Part shown: positions 54,333 to 63,989 of the stretch, piece by piece
Layout of the letters: the number at the start of each line of letters is the position of its first letter
Numbering within the stretch: position 1 is the stretch's first letter
NCBI GenBank assembly: GCA_964630905.1
Contig: CAZVWR010000005.1
Coordinates: forward strand, 43,659-107,658
Direction of reading: 5' to 3'
Length of the DNA: 64,000 bases
Origin: JAGOEX01 sp964630905
GTDB taxonomy: Bacteria; UBP6; UBA1177
Position numbers and translations under genes: made by a program
The notes under the pieces: model-generated
Told to the model about the DNA's origin: nothing
What the model saw: only the letters and a program-made list of their open reading frames with translations
Databases searched by the model: none

Positions 54333-56192
54333 ATGATCAATTATGGTGAGATGCTGTTAAAAAAAGAGCCGTTTTCTGAGATCGTCATCGGAAATACTGC
54401 CATTGTCAGAGCGATGATAGAGTCAGGTGTCCGCGTTGTGACAAGCTATCCGGGGAGTCCTACTCCTGAGATCGCTGTTGCAATTGCGACAATTCCACAC
54501 GATGAAAGACCTTTTTATTTTGAATTCTCAACCAACGAAAAGGTTGCGACCGAAGTTGCTTACGGAGCCAGTGTGAACGGGCACTTAAGCTGTGTTTTCT
54601 TTAAAAGTGTGGGGCTTAATGTCGCCGCTGATACTTTTGTACAGCTTGGTCACATGAATCTGACCGGCGGAATGGTAGTTGTTCTCGGTGATGATCCGGG
54701 AGCGCATTCTTCACAGAACGAACAGGACAACAGACATATTGCAAAACTTTCATACACCCCTGTCCTTGAACCGTCATCTCCGAAAGAAGTTTATGAATAT
54801 TTCAAGGCGGCGGCGGCATTATCGGTTGAAAAGAAAATGCCTGTGATCTTAAGACTTACAACTCACACATGTCATCAGAAGGAGCTTGTTGATTTTGCCG
54901 GATGGGAGCCTCAACCGTTTGATAAAACTCCTAAATTCAATAGATTGAACGGTCCTTACATTCCGATAACTTCCGCAGTTTTTCCAATGAAAAGACGGGC
55001 AATTCAAAGACTGAAGGATGTCGCGGCAGATGAGCAGGTCAAAAAACTGAATACTTTCATCAACAACAAAAGCAGAACCGGGATAATAACAGCAGGAACG
55101 ACTTTTCTTTCGGTGATGGATGTTCTTAAAGATTCCGACAAACTGCCTGACATTCTTAAAATCGCCCTCGTTTATCCTCTCCAGATGGATGAGATCGTTG
55201 ATTTTTTAAACAGTCACGACGAGGTGAAAATTCTTGAAGAACTTGATGATATCATTGAAAAAGAAATAAAATCAATTGCTTACGAAAAAAACCTGAAGTG
55301 TAGAATTACTGGAAAAACAGACCCTGAAGATTTCATCGGTGAATATACTCCTGACAAAGTGCGACAGATTTTAAGCCGTGATTTTCCTCAAATGGTTAAA
55401 AGCTCAGATTTTGTAATGATTGGCAAAACCGCACCTGTCAGACCTCCCCAGATGTGTCCGGGATGCGGTCACAGATCAGCGTTTTATGCGATAAAGAAAG
55501 CTTTGAAGGAAACTGATATAAAAGTCGGCGACATCGGCTGTCATACTCTCGGATTCCTTCCCCCCTACAATATGGTTGAGCTTTTGATGAGCATGGGGGC
55601 TTCAACAGGAATAGCAAGCGGAATGGCACTTTTCAACAATTCAAGAAAAGTTGTCTGTTTTCTTGGAGATTCAACATTTTTCCATGCAGGAGCGGCGGGG
55701 ATCGTCAATGCGATTTTCAATAAACATAACATCACTCTGATCCTCATGGAAAATGGAACTACAGCAATGACAGGACATCAGGAACATCCTGCGACAGGAA
55801 GGAATTTTGATGAGATAACTGACAGAATTCCAGTCAGACAGATGCTTGAAGGAATGGGGGTTGCGAAAATTTTTGAAGTTGACACCTATAACCAGAAAAA
55901 ACTGACGGAACATGTAATTGAAGCCGTAAATCATGAAGGTTTTTCAGTAGTTATTGCAAAACATCCCTGCATGCTCAAATTCACCAAGGCACAGAAAAGA
56001 AAAGGGAGCGATTCAGGAAAACAGGTTCTGATAGACCAGCAAAAATGTGACCGGATCCAGGAGTGCATTAAAAATTTTGCATGTCCCACTTTCAATAAAA
56101 ACGGTGACGGAAGCATTACTGTCAACAAAGATCTGTGCATCGGCGATGGAAGCTGTATCCAGACCTGTCCTGCGACAGCAATAAAATATTAG
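54333..56192 (+). CDS. iorA: Indolepyruvate ferredoxin oxidoreductase, alpha subunit
   Basis: 619 residues. Oxidatively decarboxylates aryl pyruvates from aromatic amino acids to aryl-acetyl-CoA, reducing ferredoxin; oxygen-sensitive, cytoplasmic. An N-terminal pyrimidine-binding domain (GNTAIVRAMIESGVRVVTSYPGSP), a thiamine-diphosphate domain with CPGCGHRSAF (Cys375, Cys378) and GDSTFFHAG, and a C-terminal ferredoxin-type part (about 565-619) with two Cys clusters (CDRIQECIKNFACP, CIGDGSCIQTCPATAI). Length is normal. Ten bp before iorB. Confidence 0.95.
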   Translation: MINYGEMLLKKEPFSEIVIGNTAIVRAMIESGVRVVTSYPGSPTPEIAVAIATIPHDERPFYFEFSTNEKVATEVAYGASVNGHLSCVFFKSVGLNVAADTFVQLGHMNLTGGMVVVLGDDPGAHSSQNEQDNRHIAKLSYTPVLEPSSPKEVYEYFKAAAALSVEKKMPVILRLTTHTCHQKELVDFAGWEPQPFDKTPKFNRLNGPYIPITSAVFPMKRRAIQRLKDVAADEQVKKLNTFINNKSRTGIITAGTTFLSVMDVLKDSDKLPDILKIALVYPLQMDEIVDFLNSHDEVKILEELDDIIEKEIKSIAYEKNLKCRITGKTDPEDFIGEYTPDKVRQILSRDFPQMVKSSDFVMIGKTAPVRPPQMCPGCGHRSAFYAIKKALKETDIKVGDIGCHTLGFLPPYNMVELLMSMGASTGIASGMALFNNSRKVVCFLGDSTFFHAGAAGIVNAIFNKHNITLILMENGTTAMTGHQEHPATGRNFDEITDRIPVRQMLEGMGVAKIFEVDTYNQKKLTEHVIEAVNHEGFSVVIAKHPCMLKFTKAQKRKGSDSGKQVLIDQQKCDRIQECIKNFACPTFNKNGDGSITVNKDLCIGDGSCIQTCPATAIKY

Positions 56193-56202
56193 GAGGAAGA
56201 TA

Positions 56203-56769
56203 ATGGAAAACATGAATATCTACATCACTGGAGTTGGCGGCCAGGGAATCGGAATGCTGAGTGAAATATTAGTAAGATCAGTTAGTTACGCGGGATACAA
56301 ATTCAAAGCCGTTGACACTCATGGACTTGCGCAAAGAGGCGGAACGGTCGTTAGTCAACTGAGAATCGGCGAAAAAGTTTTCTCTCCGCTCATCGAATCT
56401 GGGGATGCTGATCTTGTCATAAGCATGGAGCGGCACGAAGCGTTAAGGGCAATGAACTCGATGCTTAAAAACGGCGGAACAATTGTCTGGTATGACACCT
56501 CGTGGCAGCCGCTTCCCGTCAGAACCGGAACAGACAAAGAAGTTCAAGCTGAAGAGATTGCAAATGAAGCAAAATCAAGAAACATAAAAAATATGAGGAT
56601 TTACATCGAAGATCTCCCCGATGCGAGAATGCAGAACATCACCCTTTTAGCAAATATCCTCAAAAACAAAGTTATCCCCGGACTTGAACTTGATCACTGT
56701 GAAAAAGCAATGAAAGAACTCATGAGCGAAAAGGTTTTTGTAAAGAATATTGAGATGTTATCAAAGTAG
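56203..56769 (+). CDS. iorB: Indolepyruvate oxidoreductase, beta subunit
   Basis: 188 residues. Gamma-type domain of the 2-oxoacid:ferredoxin oxidoreductase family (ITGVGGQGIGMLSEIL, DTHGLAQRGGTVVSQLRIG) that binds CoA and completes the IorAB enzyme. Usual length and AGGAGG before the start. Its partner is iorA just upstream. Confidence 0.93.
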   Translation: MENMNIYITGVGGQGIGMLSEILVRSVSYAGYKFKAVDTHGLAQRGGTVVSQLRIGEKVFSPLIESGDADLVISMERHEALRAMNSMLKNGGTIVWYDTSWQPLPVRTGTDKEVQAEEIANEAKSRNIKNMRIYIEDLPDARMQNITLLANILKNKVIPGLELDHCEKAMKELMSEKVFVKNIEMLSK

Positions 56770-56943
56770 ATCGATAAGAAAGCATTTCAGCAAAATCTAA
56801 GGGATCGCAATTTCAGAGCGGTTCAGTTTTAATTAACAGGACAATTATCTGACAACAGAAATGATGAATTTGTAAAAAATTTCAGACAAACACTCCACAA
56901 AAATAAAGTATGACGATTTTATGAATAACTGTGAATATGTGGT

Positions 56944-57468
56944 CTACCAACCTATGTTCAAAATGGTTGTATACGGCAGAAATCCGTTCTGTGCAATATT
57001 GACCAGCCCAAGCTGTAGTCCGTAAAGCTTTATAGTTCGGCTCCAGCTGTTTTCTATTGTCTTTTGCACATAAAAAATGGCTTCGTCAATAGTTTTGCAT
57101 TTTGTAAGAATTATTACATTGTGCCACCACGGAATTAAAAACAATTGCGTAGCAAGCTGCTTCGCAAATTTAGGATCAGAGCTGTAAAAAAGATACCATC
57201 TGCGAATATGTTCAAGATTTCTTTTGGAAAACCCCTTCACATCAGGGAATTCCGACATCAGATCTCGACTCATCTGAGTGAGAAAGCCGCTTCCCCATTT
57301 AGCCGACTTCTGCTTTTCAACAATATCAGCACCAAGTTCCCAGTAAAACTCAAGCACCGCAGAATTTACAGCTACAACTGCTTTAAGTTGAGCTTTTCTT
57401 ACCTTCTCCTTGATCTCTTTTATCCATTCAACATAATTTCTGTTTTTAAGAATTTCATTTCCTGCCAT
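56944..57468 (-). pseudogene. Truncated DUF1016 gene fused to the tail of a repeat protein
   Basis: 174 residues. The first ~145 follow DUF1016_N (LKAVVAVNSAVLEFYWELGADIVE, GSGFLTQMSRDLM, GFSKRNLEHIRRWY and IPWWHNVIILTK motifs), ending at ENSWSR. There the expected nuclease half (about 180 residues) is missing, replaced by KLYGLQLGLVNIAQNGFLPY-TTILNIGW, which looks like the last repeat of an LA_2272/GLQxGLxN-type surface protein. So a deletion or insertion joined two unrelated gene ends. No nuclease core is left; unlikely to be active. The gap 56770-56943 shows nothing else. Confidence 0.7.
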
Positions 57469-57578
57469 TTTCCGACTCCAAAAATTTAGTCACCAATAGA
57501 TAATGCAGCAATCAGATTAAATTTGCAAGAAATTGGATGCAAATTATTTAGTCAATGGAAATCAGGAAAAAAGCTGTT

Positions 57579-59519
57579 TTAAGATTTTCCTGCAATCCAC
57601 TTGTCGCAATATTTCTGAAGTTCGTTCCTGATGTCGTTTTTCGGTGATGCGGGATCAAACCGCAGTTGTTCGTGGAGGGAGATCATTTTCATTATGTCTT
57701 TGGGATCTTTGAGTTTTTCTGAATTTTTTATCACCCATTTGCGGAGTGTTTCGTTCTCATTTTTTCCAATTCCGTCAGAAGAGCATTTGATGAGCACCTG
57801 ATAGAACGGTGAGTCGAGTCCTTCGATCTTTCCATTGAATCTGTCACTTTTTAAATCAGTTCCCGAAACCCTTTTTCTTCTGATATAAATTTTGATCATC
57901 ATGAAGAGTGTGAGTACCGTCGCAATGACTATAAGTGCCCTGTTAAACTGAACATTTTTCTGTCTTCTGAAGTTTTCATATTGAACTCTAAGCCAAGAGA
58001 ACAGATCTTTCACAGGTTCAATGAACGACTTTGATTCCCTGTCAAGAGAGCGCCACTGTGAAGGAGTTGTATCCACCGTGATCCACTTTCCGTTCACATA
58101 GGCAGTGACCCAGGCATGAGCATCGCGGGCTCTGACGATGAAAGATTTTTCAAGCACACTGTATTCTTCAACTGAATAACCGGTGCTGTATCTTGCCGCA
58201 ATACCGGCATTTCTAAGCATCAGAGTTGTCGCTGTCGCAAAATATTCACAGTGACCTGATCTTGTACGATTTAGAAAATCATCAAGAACCGATTTCCCCG
58301 AAGATGCCTCAAGTTGCAGAGTATATGAAAAGTTCATAAAATATTTCTCAATGTTTTCAAGGGTTTCAATATCTGTTTCACCTTTGATTGAGTTGTCATC
58401 CATCACAATTCCGATCACCTCTTTTTCAGAATCAGGGATCATAAGGTCCTTTTCTTCCGGCATCGGCTCATAACGGAACTGAGGATCATAAGTCATAACA
58501 AATTCAAGAAGATCAGGCCCTTCCTCAACAAGAATTGAACCAAGCCCGGTTCTTTCAATACCGGCAACATCCATTTTCAACGCTCTTTTTGAACCAGTCG
58601 GAAGAGAAAGCACCCCTTTACCGTTCTTTCCCATCCATACTGAAAGCGCCGCCTTTCTTTTTCCCTCACCTTCGCCAAACAGCTGCCACTCCATTTCTCC
58701 GTCAGGAAAAACAGGATCCGTATTCTTTGATCTTGAGTGCCAGACATTTCCTGTCAGGATATTATAATCAGACGATTTGAGATAAAGCGGAATGCCCTCC
58801 ACCTTTTCAGGCATCACTCTCATCACAATGTTTCCCGAAAGTTTAAGATATCCGGTCTCTCCCATTGCCGTTGAGGTTTTAAAAGGGTCACTTGACTGCT
58901 GATTGTACCAGTTGCGGTACATTTCCATCATTTTTTCTCTGATAGCTTTGTGGGCAAGAACTATGCTGAAAGCTATCGAAAGCGTTATCGCTATTGAAAC
59001 TGCGGAAAACATCGAATATCTTAAAAAAGACTTCAGGTTTCTGACACTTCCCGAAAAAAGGACAAAGACAAGGATGAAAGTTCCTGCAAAGAACCAGACC
59101 GTTCTCACATCTGAACCGGCAGTTGCAAAGAACACCATCAGAAGATACAGCGGTCTCATGTCAACCGGAGCATGGGCATGAATGGTTTTCCCGAATTTTG
59201 TTCCTATAACGACCTTGTCACTTGTAGAATAAAGCTGGGCAAAAAGGAGAGGCATGAAAACTATCGGTGTTGTGGTGATAAAATAGAGAAATATCATCCT
59301 CGGTTCGTTCTCAAGATATGAATAGAGAAGAAGTATGAGCATGACAATTGAACTGAGATCCGATATCCTTATAAAATCAGCGTCTTTCAGATCAAATCTT
59401 GTCTTGACTATCCTTGAAGATTCAAAAACAAGTGCCACAACAATGGAGAAGTACTCCCATCCGGCACAAAATCCCCAGAAGATTGTTGCAGCACCTATGA
59501 AAAACGGAGGAAATCTCAT
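57579..59519 (-). CDS. Membrane transglutaminase-like protein (TgpA/DUF3488 type)
   Basis: 646 residues. Five to six N-terminal membrane helices (about 1-190), an extracytoplasmic transglutaminase-like domain with catalytic Cys424 (SGHCEYFATA), His468 (RDAHAWVTAY) and a following Asp (VDTTPSQW), a further membrane helix near 540 and a cytoplasmic DUF4129-like end. Family role: cell-envelope peptide cross-linking or hydrolysis; essential in some bacteria. Overlaps the DUF58 gene by four bases, the usual partner. Confidence 0.88.
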   Translation of the reverse strand: MRFPPFFIGAATIFWGFCAGWEYFSIVVALVFESSRIVKTRFDLKDADFIRISDLSSIVMLILLLYSYLENEPRMIFLYFITTTPIVFMPLLFAQLYSTSDKVVIGTKFGKTIHAHAPVDMRPLYLLMVFFATAGSDVRTVWFFAGTFILVFVLFSGSVRNLKSFLRYSMFSAVSIAITLSIAFSIVLAHKAIREKMMEMYRNWYNQQSSDPFKTSTAMGETGYLKLSGNIVMRVMPEKVEGIPLYLKSSDYNILTGNVWHSRSKNTDPVFPDGEMEWQLFGEGEGKRKAALSVWMGKNGKGVLSLPTGSKRALKMDVAGIERTGLGSILVEEGPDLLEFVMTYDPQFRYEPMPEEKDLMIPDSEKEVIGIVMDDNSIKGETDIETLENIEKYFMNFSYTLQLEASSGKSVLDDFLNRTRSGHCEYFATATTLMLRNAGIAARYSTGYSVEEYSVLEKSFIVRARDAHAWVTAYVNGKWITVDTTPSQWRSLDRESKSFIEPVKDLFSWLRVQYENFRRQKNVQFNRALIVIATVLTLFMMIKIYIRRKRVSGTDLKSDRFNGKIEGLDSPFYQVLIKCSSDGIGKNENETLRKWVIKNSEKLKDPKDIMKMISLHEQLRFDPASPKNDIRNELQKYCDKWIAGKS

Positions 59520-60844
59520 AATTTAAGCACCCCCGAATCAAGATCTTCCTTTGAAACATGCTTCTCAAATACAACAGGTGCAGACAGAGTTTTTCTTTCA
59601 CCTGTGAAAATAAGGGTGACAGGAACTTTATGCTTGAAAAGCGACTCAACCATCAGAAACCGTTTTTCGTCATAATTTGAAGTCAGGAATATGACAGAAC
59701 AGCACTCTTTTGCAGATTCGGTAAGGTCCTTGACAGAGTTGATAAGATTTGCAGACCTGTCATTTTCCGTGAGTGCAAGCATCGAAAGAGCTCTCATCAA
59801 CGAATCCTTTGAAGAGTCCGGCATCTCAAAAACAACTTGCCCTATCACAATAGACTGCGGCATTCTCTCAACTTCGAAAGAGTGGTTAAGAAGAGAAGCC
59901 GCAACAGTAAGAAGATCTTCAAAACTTTCTGAATAACTCTCAGAAAAAAAGTTGTCAATGAACATCACAGTCCCTGCGTCAACTTCCTTATGAAACTCTT
60001 TTACTTTCAGATTCCCGGTCTTTGCACTCGATCTCCAGTGAATTGTTCTTGGCGAATCTCCCGGCACATATTCCCTCAGTGATTTCAGCTCATAGCCAGT
60101 GCCTGTTTCCGGAGTTTCCCTCACTTTCTCACTGTCTGCACTCCTTGATCCGGTCATACATTCAACTGTTTCTAAAGGCATGATCTTAGGAAAAACAATG
60201 AATTCCCCCGGCAGGTCAATTATCTTCCCCTTTTTAAAAAGACAAAACACCCCTTTTTTGAAAAGATAAACTCCCAAAAACCTTATTTTCCCTCTTCTTT
60301 TAGGTGTAAAATCAACTTCAAAGACCGTTGCATCGTCAATCTTTTCACCAGTTGCAGGAAATTCGCCGGAAACACCGCCGCTATTCCTGTCGATAAGCCA
60401 CTTCCAGCGGTAATATCCCATTTTTCTGTCATACCGGTTCCTCTTTTCCTCTCCCGGTTCAGGAGTTGAAATGAAAGATTCGTAACCGGGCCTCGGATCT
60501 GATGACATCTCTTTATAAAAAATCTCTTCCCTCTGCTCATTTTTACCGTTATTCTTTAATGAAACCCTGTATTTCAACTTCTGATCCTTCGATATGAACT
60601 GCGGCAGAAAACGGATGACCTTAAATTGAGGAAACTTTCCAAGAAGCGACAAAGCGTCTGTAATTATTAAGGAAACTGCCGCGGCAAAAGTTATGAACAG
60701 CATAGACAGACTGGTGTTCAGCCCGAAAAAAAGGAGTGTGAAGGCAGAAATGAAAACAGCGGCTCCGGTTGTTGTAAATTTTCTGTTGAGTTTTTCATTG
60801 AAAATATAGGTCTTGCTGTACCAATTGTAGTAACGGCGTTTCAT
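59516..60844 (-). CDS. DUF58 protein
   Basis: 442 residues. Two N-terminal membrane helices (about 30-75) and a vWA-like DUF58 domain with the family signature SLREYVPGDSPRTIHWRSSAKTGNLKVKEF (split here as LREYVPGDSPRTIHWRSSA). DUF58 proteins usually pair with a MoxR ATPase and a transglutaminase-like protein in chaperone-type complexes. The MoxR gene is not adjacent here; the gene follows cyuA by six bases instead. Starts 6 bases after the stop of cyuA. Confidence 0.88.
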   Translation of the reverse strand: MKRRYYNWYSKTYIFNEKLNRKFTTTGAAVFISAFTLLFFGLNTSLSMLFITFAAAVSLIITDALSLLGKFPQFKVIRFLPQFISKDQKLKYRVSLKNNGKNEQREEIFYKEMSSDPRPGYESFISTPEPGEEKRNRYDRKMGYYRWKWLIDRNSGGVSGEFPATGEKIDDATVFEVDFTPKRRGKIRFLGVYLFKKGVFCLFKKGKIIDLPGEFIVFPKIMPLETVECMTGSRSADSEKVRETPETGTGYELKSLREYVPGDSPRTIHWRSSAKTGNLKVKEFHKEVDAGTVMFIDNFFSESYSESFEDLLTVAASLLNHSFEVERMPQSIVIGQVVFEMPDSSKDSLMRALSMLALTENDRSANLINSVKDLTESAKECCSVIFLTSNYDEKRFLMVESLFKHKVPVTLIFTGERKTLSAPVVFEKHVSKEDLDSGVLKL

Positions 60845-60850
60845 CAGTCT

Positions 60851-62137
60851 CTATTTGCAGCTCATTATATCAAGGATCACCCTGTCTGTCGTCTCCATTC
60901 CCTCTGATGCGACAATTGCAAGGTTTTTTATTGTCTTTTCGATATCTTTTTCAATTATTCCGTCAAATTCCGATATTTCGATATTCTCGATTGCAAGAAA
61001 AGCGCTTTGGAGTGCGGCACTTACAGCGGTAGAAACTTTCAGTGCGCAACCGGCTTTGGCCCCGTCACAGATCATCCCTGAAATATTACCGATCATATTT
61101 TTTATTGTGGAATTGATCTGCGGAAGTGTTCCTCCGAGAAGATACGCAACCCCGCATGCGGCACCTGTCGCCGCTGTAACAACTCCGCAAAGTGCCGACA
61201 GTCTGAACATGAACTCTTTCAGGTGAATCGCTATCAGATTTCCAAGATACAAAGCTCTGACAAGCTGTTCTTTTGAGCAGTGAAGCCTTTCTGAAGCCGC
61301 GAGTATCGGCAGCATAACCGTTATACCCTGATTTCCACTCCCTGAATTGCTCATGACAGTCAGAGTGCTTCCAGCCATTCTGGCGTCACTCGCCGCGGCA
61401 GTAAGAGCCATTGCCCAGTTGGAAAAATCATCGCACAACAGCCCTTTAACAATATTGCTCCTCAAGGTTTTCCCTACTCTCAGACCGTAATTACCGGTAA
61501 GCCCTTCAAGACCTATCGTCCTGTTCATTTCCGCCCCTTTAAGAACATATTCGATATCTTTCAAAGGAACTTCACTTATGAATTTCCAGATTCCTTCAAC
61601 TGTCATATGATGCTCAACATTCTCTCCCGGCAGATTTTCATCATTTTTTGCAAAAGCTCCGCATGTTTTCTGAAATATGACATTCCCGTCAACTTCAGCA
61701 AGCACAATGTTGGTATGGCTTCCGCAGATCAGAGTACGGGCCTGATTTGAGCCGTTGAAACAGGTAGCTTCGATATAAAGCTTGTCAACTTTCTCTTTTA
61801 CAGAAATTTTTATCACCCCTTTTTTTACAAGCTCTTTTGCTGAATCTATCTGATCTTTTGTCACACCGTTCAAAACTTCAAGCTCTTTTGAACAGTCTCC
61901 GCCGGTTATTCCAAGTGCCGCGGCAATATGAAGTCCCACCATACCGGTACCCGGAATTCCGACACCGACACCGTTCTTCATTATGTTCCCGCTTAAGAAT
62001 ATTTCAGCCCTTTCAACAGGTTTGCCAAGATGTTTTGCACAAGTTGCCGTAGCAAGAGCAACCGCTATCGGCTCAGTACAGCCGAGTGCCGGAACGACTT
62101 CGTGATCAAAGATCTCAATGTATTTTGAGTATTCCAT
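60851..62137 (-). CDS. cyuA: L-cysteine desulfidase family protein (UPF0597/CyuA)
   Basis: 428 residues. Splits L-cysteine (or L-serine in related forms) to pyruvate, ammonia and sulfide with an iron-sulfur cluster, in the cytoplasm. Signatures: ALGCTEPIAVAL with Cys20, GNIMKNGVGVGIPGTG, SNSGSGNQGITVMLP and the C-terminal CDGAKAGCALK cluster ligands. Typical length. AAGGAGGAG precedes the start and a TTGTAT/TACAAT promoter lies upstream. First gene of a unit with DUF58 and the transglutaminase, an uncommon combination. Confidence 0.9.
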   Translation of the reverse strand: MEYSKYIEIFDHEVVPALGCTEPIAVALATATCAKHLGKPVERAEIFLSGNIMKNGVGVGIPGTGMVGLHIAAALGITGGDCSKELEVLNGVTKDQIDSAKELVKKGVIKISVKEKVDKLYIEATCFNGSNQARTLICGSHTNIVLAEVDGNVIFQKTCGAFAKNDENLPGENVEHHMTVEGIWKFISEVPLKDIEYVLKGAEMNRTIGLEGLTGNYGLRVGKTLRSNIVKGLLCDDFSNWAMALTAAASDARMAGSTLTVMSNSGSGNQGITVMLPILAASERLHCSKEQLVRALYLGNLIAIHLKEFMFRLSALCGVVTAATGAACGVAYLLGGTLPQINSTIKNMIGNISGMICDGAKAGCALKVSTAVSAALQSAFLAIENIEISEFDGIIEKDIEKTIKNLAIVASEGMETTDRVILDIMSCK

Positions 62138-62161
62138 GGCTCCTCCTTAAAAACTCAAAGC

Positions 62162-62189
62162 ATTGTATCGAATGGATTTAAAAATACAA
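62162..62189 (-). promoter_or_regulatory. Sigma-70-type promoter of cyuA
   Basis: Minus strand: TTGTAT (62189-62184), 16-bp spacer, TACAAT (62167-62162); start codon at 62137. Confidence 0.55.
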
Positions 62190-62225
62190 ATTAGATATGG
62201 AGCTGATCTATTTCAGGAAGAAACT

Positions 62226-63989
62226 CTATTCGGGACAGGTTGTGTAAGTTGAGCCGTTATTTGTTATAACCGCAGCACCGTCATCATTGGTTATATCACA
62301 ATCTTTTCCATTTGAGAAAACCACATTGCTCAGCGTGATCTTCGCTTCACTTTCGATCCAGAGCTGACCGTAGTCGTTATTTCCGCCGTACATGATGTCT
62401 GCATATGTAAAAACATTTGCATCACTGCTTGATTTGTATATTTCGATGTCGTTCCAGTCACCTGCGGATGGTGCATCCTTATAGCTTGTTATTGTGACAT
62501 GTGCGGTTTCAGTTCCGCTAAGTTTAAGAGCTCCGCCGTCTTTTACATTGATATGGGCATTCTCTTTAAGGAAAAGGGTTACACCGGCTTCAATTTCAAT
62601 CGGTTTGTTTATGTAGAGATATTCAATCTCGTATCCGATCGAAAGGTTTTTCCATGTGCCTGCTTTTGCAATATCTTCCGCCTGAACAAAAATCCTGTCA
62701 GTTGCATCGTCAGTAACTATCGGTGAAAGATCCGGCACTGCGTTTGCACCGACCATAACAGGATATGTATCTATATTACTGAATTCATTTCCGGTAAAGC
62801 TTTTAATTTCAGCTTCATTGTCAAAAATGACGCCGTATCCTTCAATATCAGCGAATTTACAATTATCTATTGAAACGGATGCTTCTCCGTCAACCCAGAT
62901 AACACCGTAATCACCATTGCCGCCGAATTCAAAATTCACATATTCAAAAGCTGTGTCATTGGATGATGTGCTTTTTACTGTGAATCCTTTCCAGTCTCCC
63001 ATTGCTGGAGCCGGCTTTGCAGATGTGAATACTATCGTCGCCGTTTCTGTTCCCTTTGCGATAAAGGATCCGCCGTCAGAAAGAGTGATGTGTGAATTCT
63101 GCGTCATAAAAAATGTTACACCGGGCTCAATTGTAACGGGCTTGTGAACATAAAGGTATTCCACTTCATATCCGATCGAAAGATTTTTCCAGGTTCCTGC
63201 GTCTTCGATATCTTCCGCCTGAACAAGAATTCTGTCTGTCGCATCGTCAGTAACTACAGGTGAAAGAGCGGGAACAGCATTTGCTCCGACAAACACAGGA
63301 TATGTTCCGATATCAGTAAAAGAGTTGCCTGTGAAACTGTTTATCTTTGCACCGTTATCAAACATTACACCATAGTTGTCGATACTGATAAAAGAGCAGT
63401 TATCTATTTCAACATCAGCTTCTCCGTCAACCCATATCACTCCGTAATCGCTTTTTCCGCCATGTGAAAATGATGCGAATTGGAAGCTGTTGCCGCTTGA
63501 TGCAGAACTTTTTATCTCGATACCGTTCCAGTCTCCGGCGGCAGGAACTGCTTTAGTTGAAAGGAAAGGAACGATATTGTCAACTGTACCGTTGACTTTT
63601 ATTGAGCCGCCGTCAGCTACCGATATTCTGGAGTTTGAATCCATAAGGACTGTCGTACATTTATCCATTACAAGAGGTGCATTAACCCAGAGAGTCCCTT
63701 TAATGAGATGTATTCCCGACCATTCGGTTGCAGAGGTTATCTCTTCACCATCGTGCTCAACAGGAACTGTAACAGGGCAGTCCCCCGAATCATCATCGGA
63801 TACTTCATCGGATACTTCATCGGATACTTCATCGGATACTTCATCAGATGTTTCGTCGGATACCTCGTCTGATACTTCGTCTTTGTCGGTGTTTGTTTCA
63901 TCCGTCTCTTCTTTTGTGTTGTCGTCACAGGAAACCGCTAAAAAACAGAACATTGTGATAGCAATCGACATAATTAATACTTTTTTCAT
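62226..63989 (-). CDS. Lipoprotein with SDEV stalk and parallel beta-helix repeats
   Basis: 587 residues. Lipobox AVSC (Cys21, Asp +2), a stalk of SDEV/SDET repeats (about 38-68), then nearly three copies of a ~175-residue module. Each copy has GGSxKxxGTxxxxxxF, a GDWNGIEIKSS strand, GVIWVDGEAxVxIDNCxF and a closing DDATDRIxVQAEDI...AGTWKNLSIGYE block; the third copy lacks the end. The turns match right-handed parallel beta-helix (pectate-lyase-type) domains. Probably a surface polysaccharide-binding or -degrading protein. GGGAGG precedes the start at the very end of the window. Confidence 0.82.
   Translation of the reverse strand: MKKVLIMSIAITMFCFLAVSCDDNTKEETDETNTDKDEVSDEVSDETSDEVSDEVSDEVSDEVSDDDSGDCPVTVPVEHDGEEITSATEWSGIHLIKGTLWVNAPLVMDKCTTVLMDSNSRISVADGGSIKVNGTVDNIVPFLSTKAVPAAGDWNGIEIKSSASSGNSFQFASFSHGGKSDYGVIWVDGEADVEIDNCSFISIDNYGVMFDNGAKINSFTGNSFTDIGTYPVFVGANAVPALSPVVTDDATDRILVQAEDIEDAGTWKNLSIGYEVEYLYVHKPVTIEPGVTFFMTQNSHITLSDGGSFIAKGTETATIVFTSAKPAPAMGDWKGFTVKSTSSNDTAFEYVNFEFGGNGDYGVIWVDGEASVSIDNCKFADIEGYGVIFDNEAEIKSFTGNEFSNIDTYPVMVGANAVPDLSPIVTDDATDRIFVQAEDIAKAGTWKNLSIGYEIEYLYINKPIEIEAGVTLFLKENAHINVKDGGALKLSGTETAHVTITSYKDAPSAGDWNDIEIYKSSSDANVFTYADIMYGGNNDYGQLWIESEAKITLSNVVFSNGKDCDITNDDGAAVITNNGSTYTTCPE
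63793..63888 (-). repeat. 12-bp coding tandem repeat (SDEV)
   Basis: About eight copies of a 12-bp unit (plus strand TCATCGGATACT and variants) in the stalk codons; four neighbouring units are identical, so length change by slippage is likely. Confidence 0.85.
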
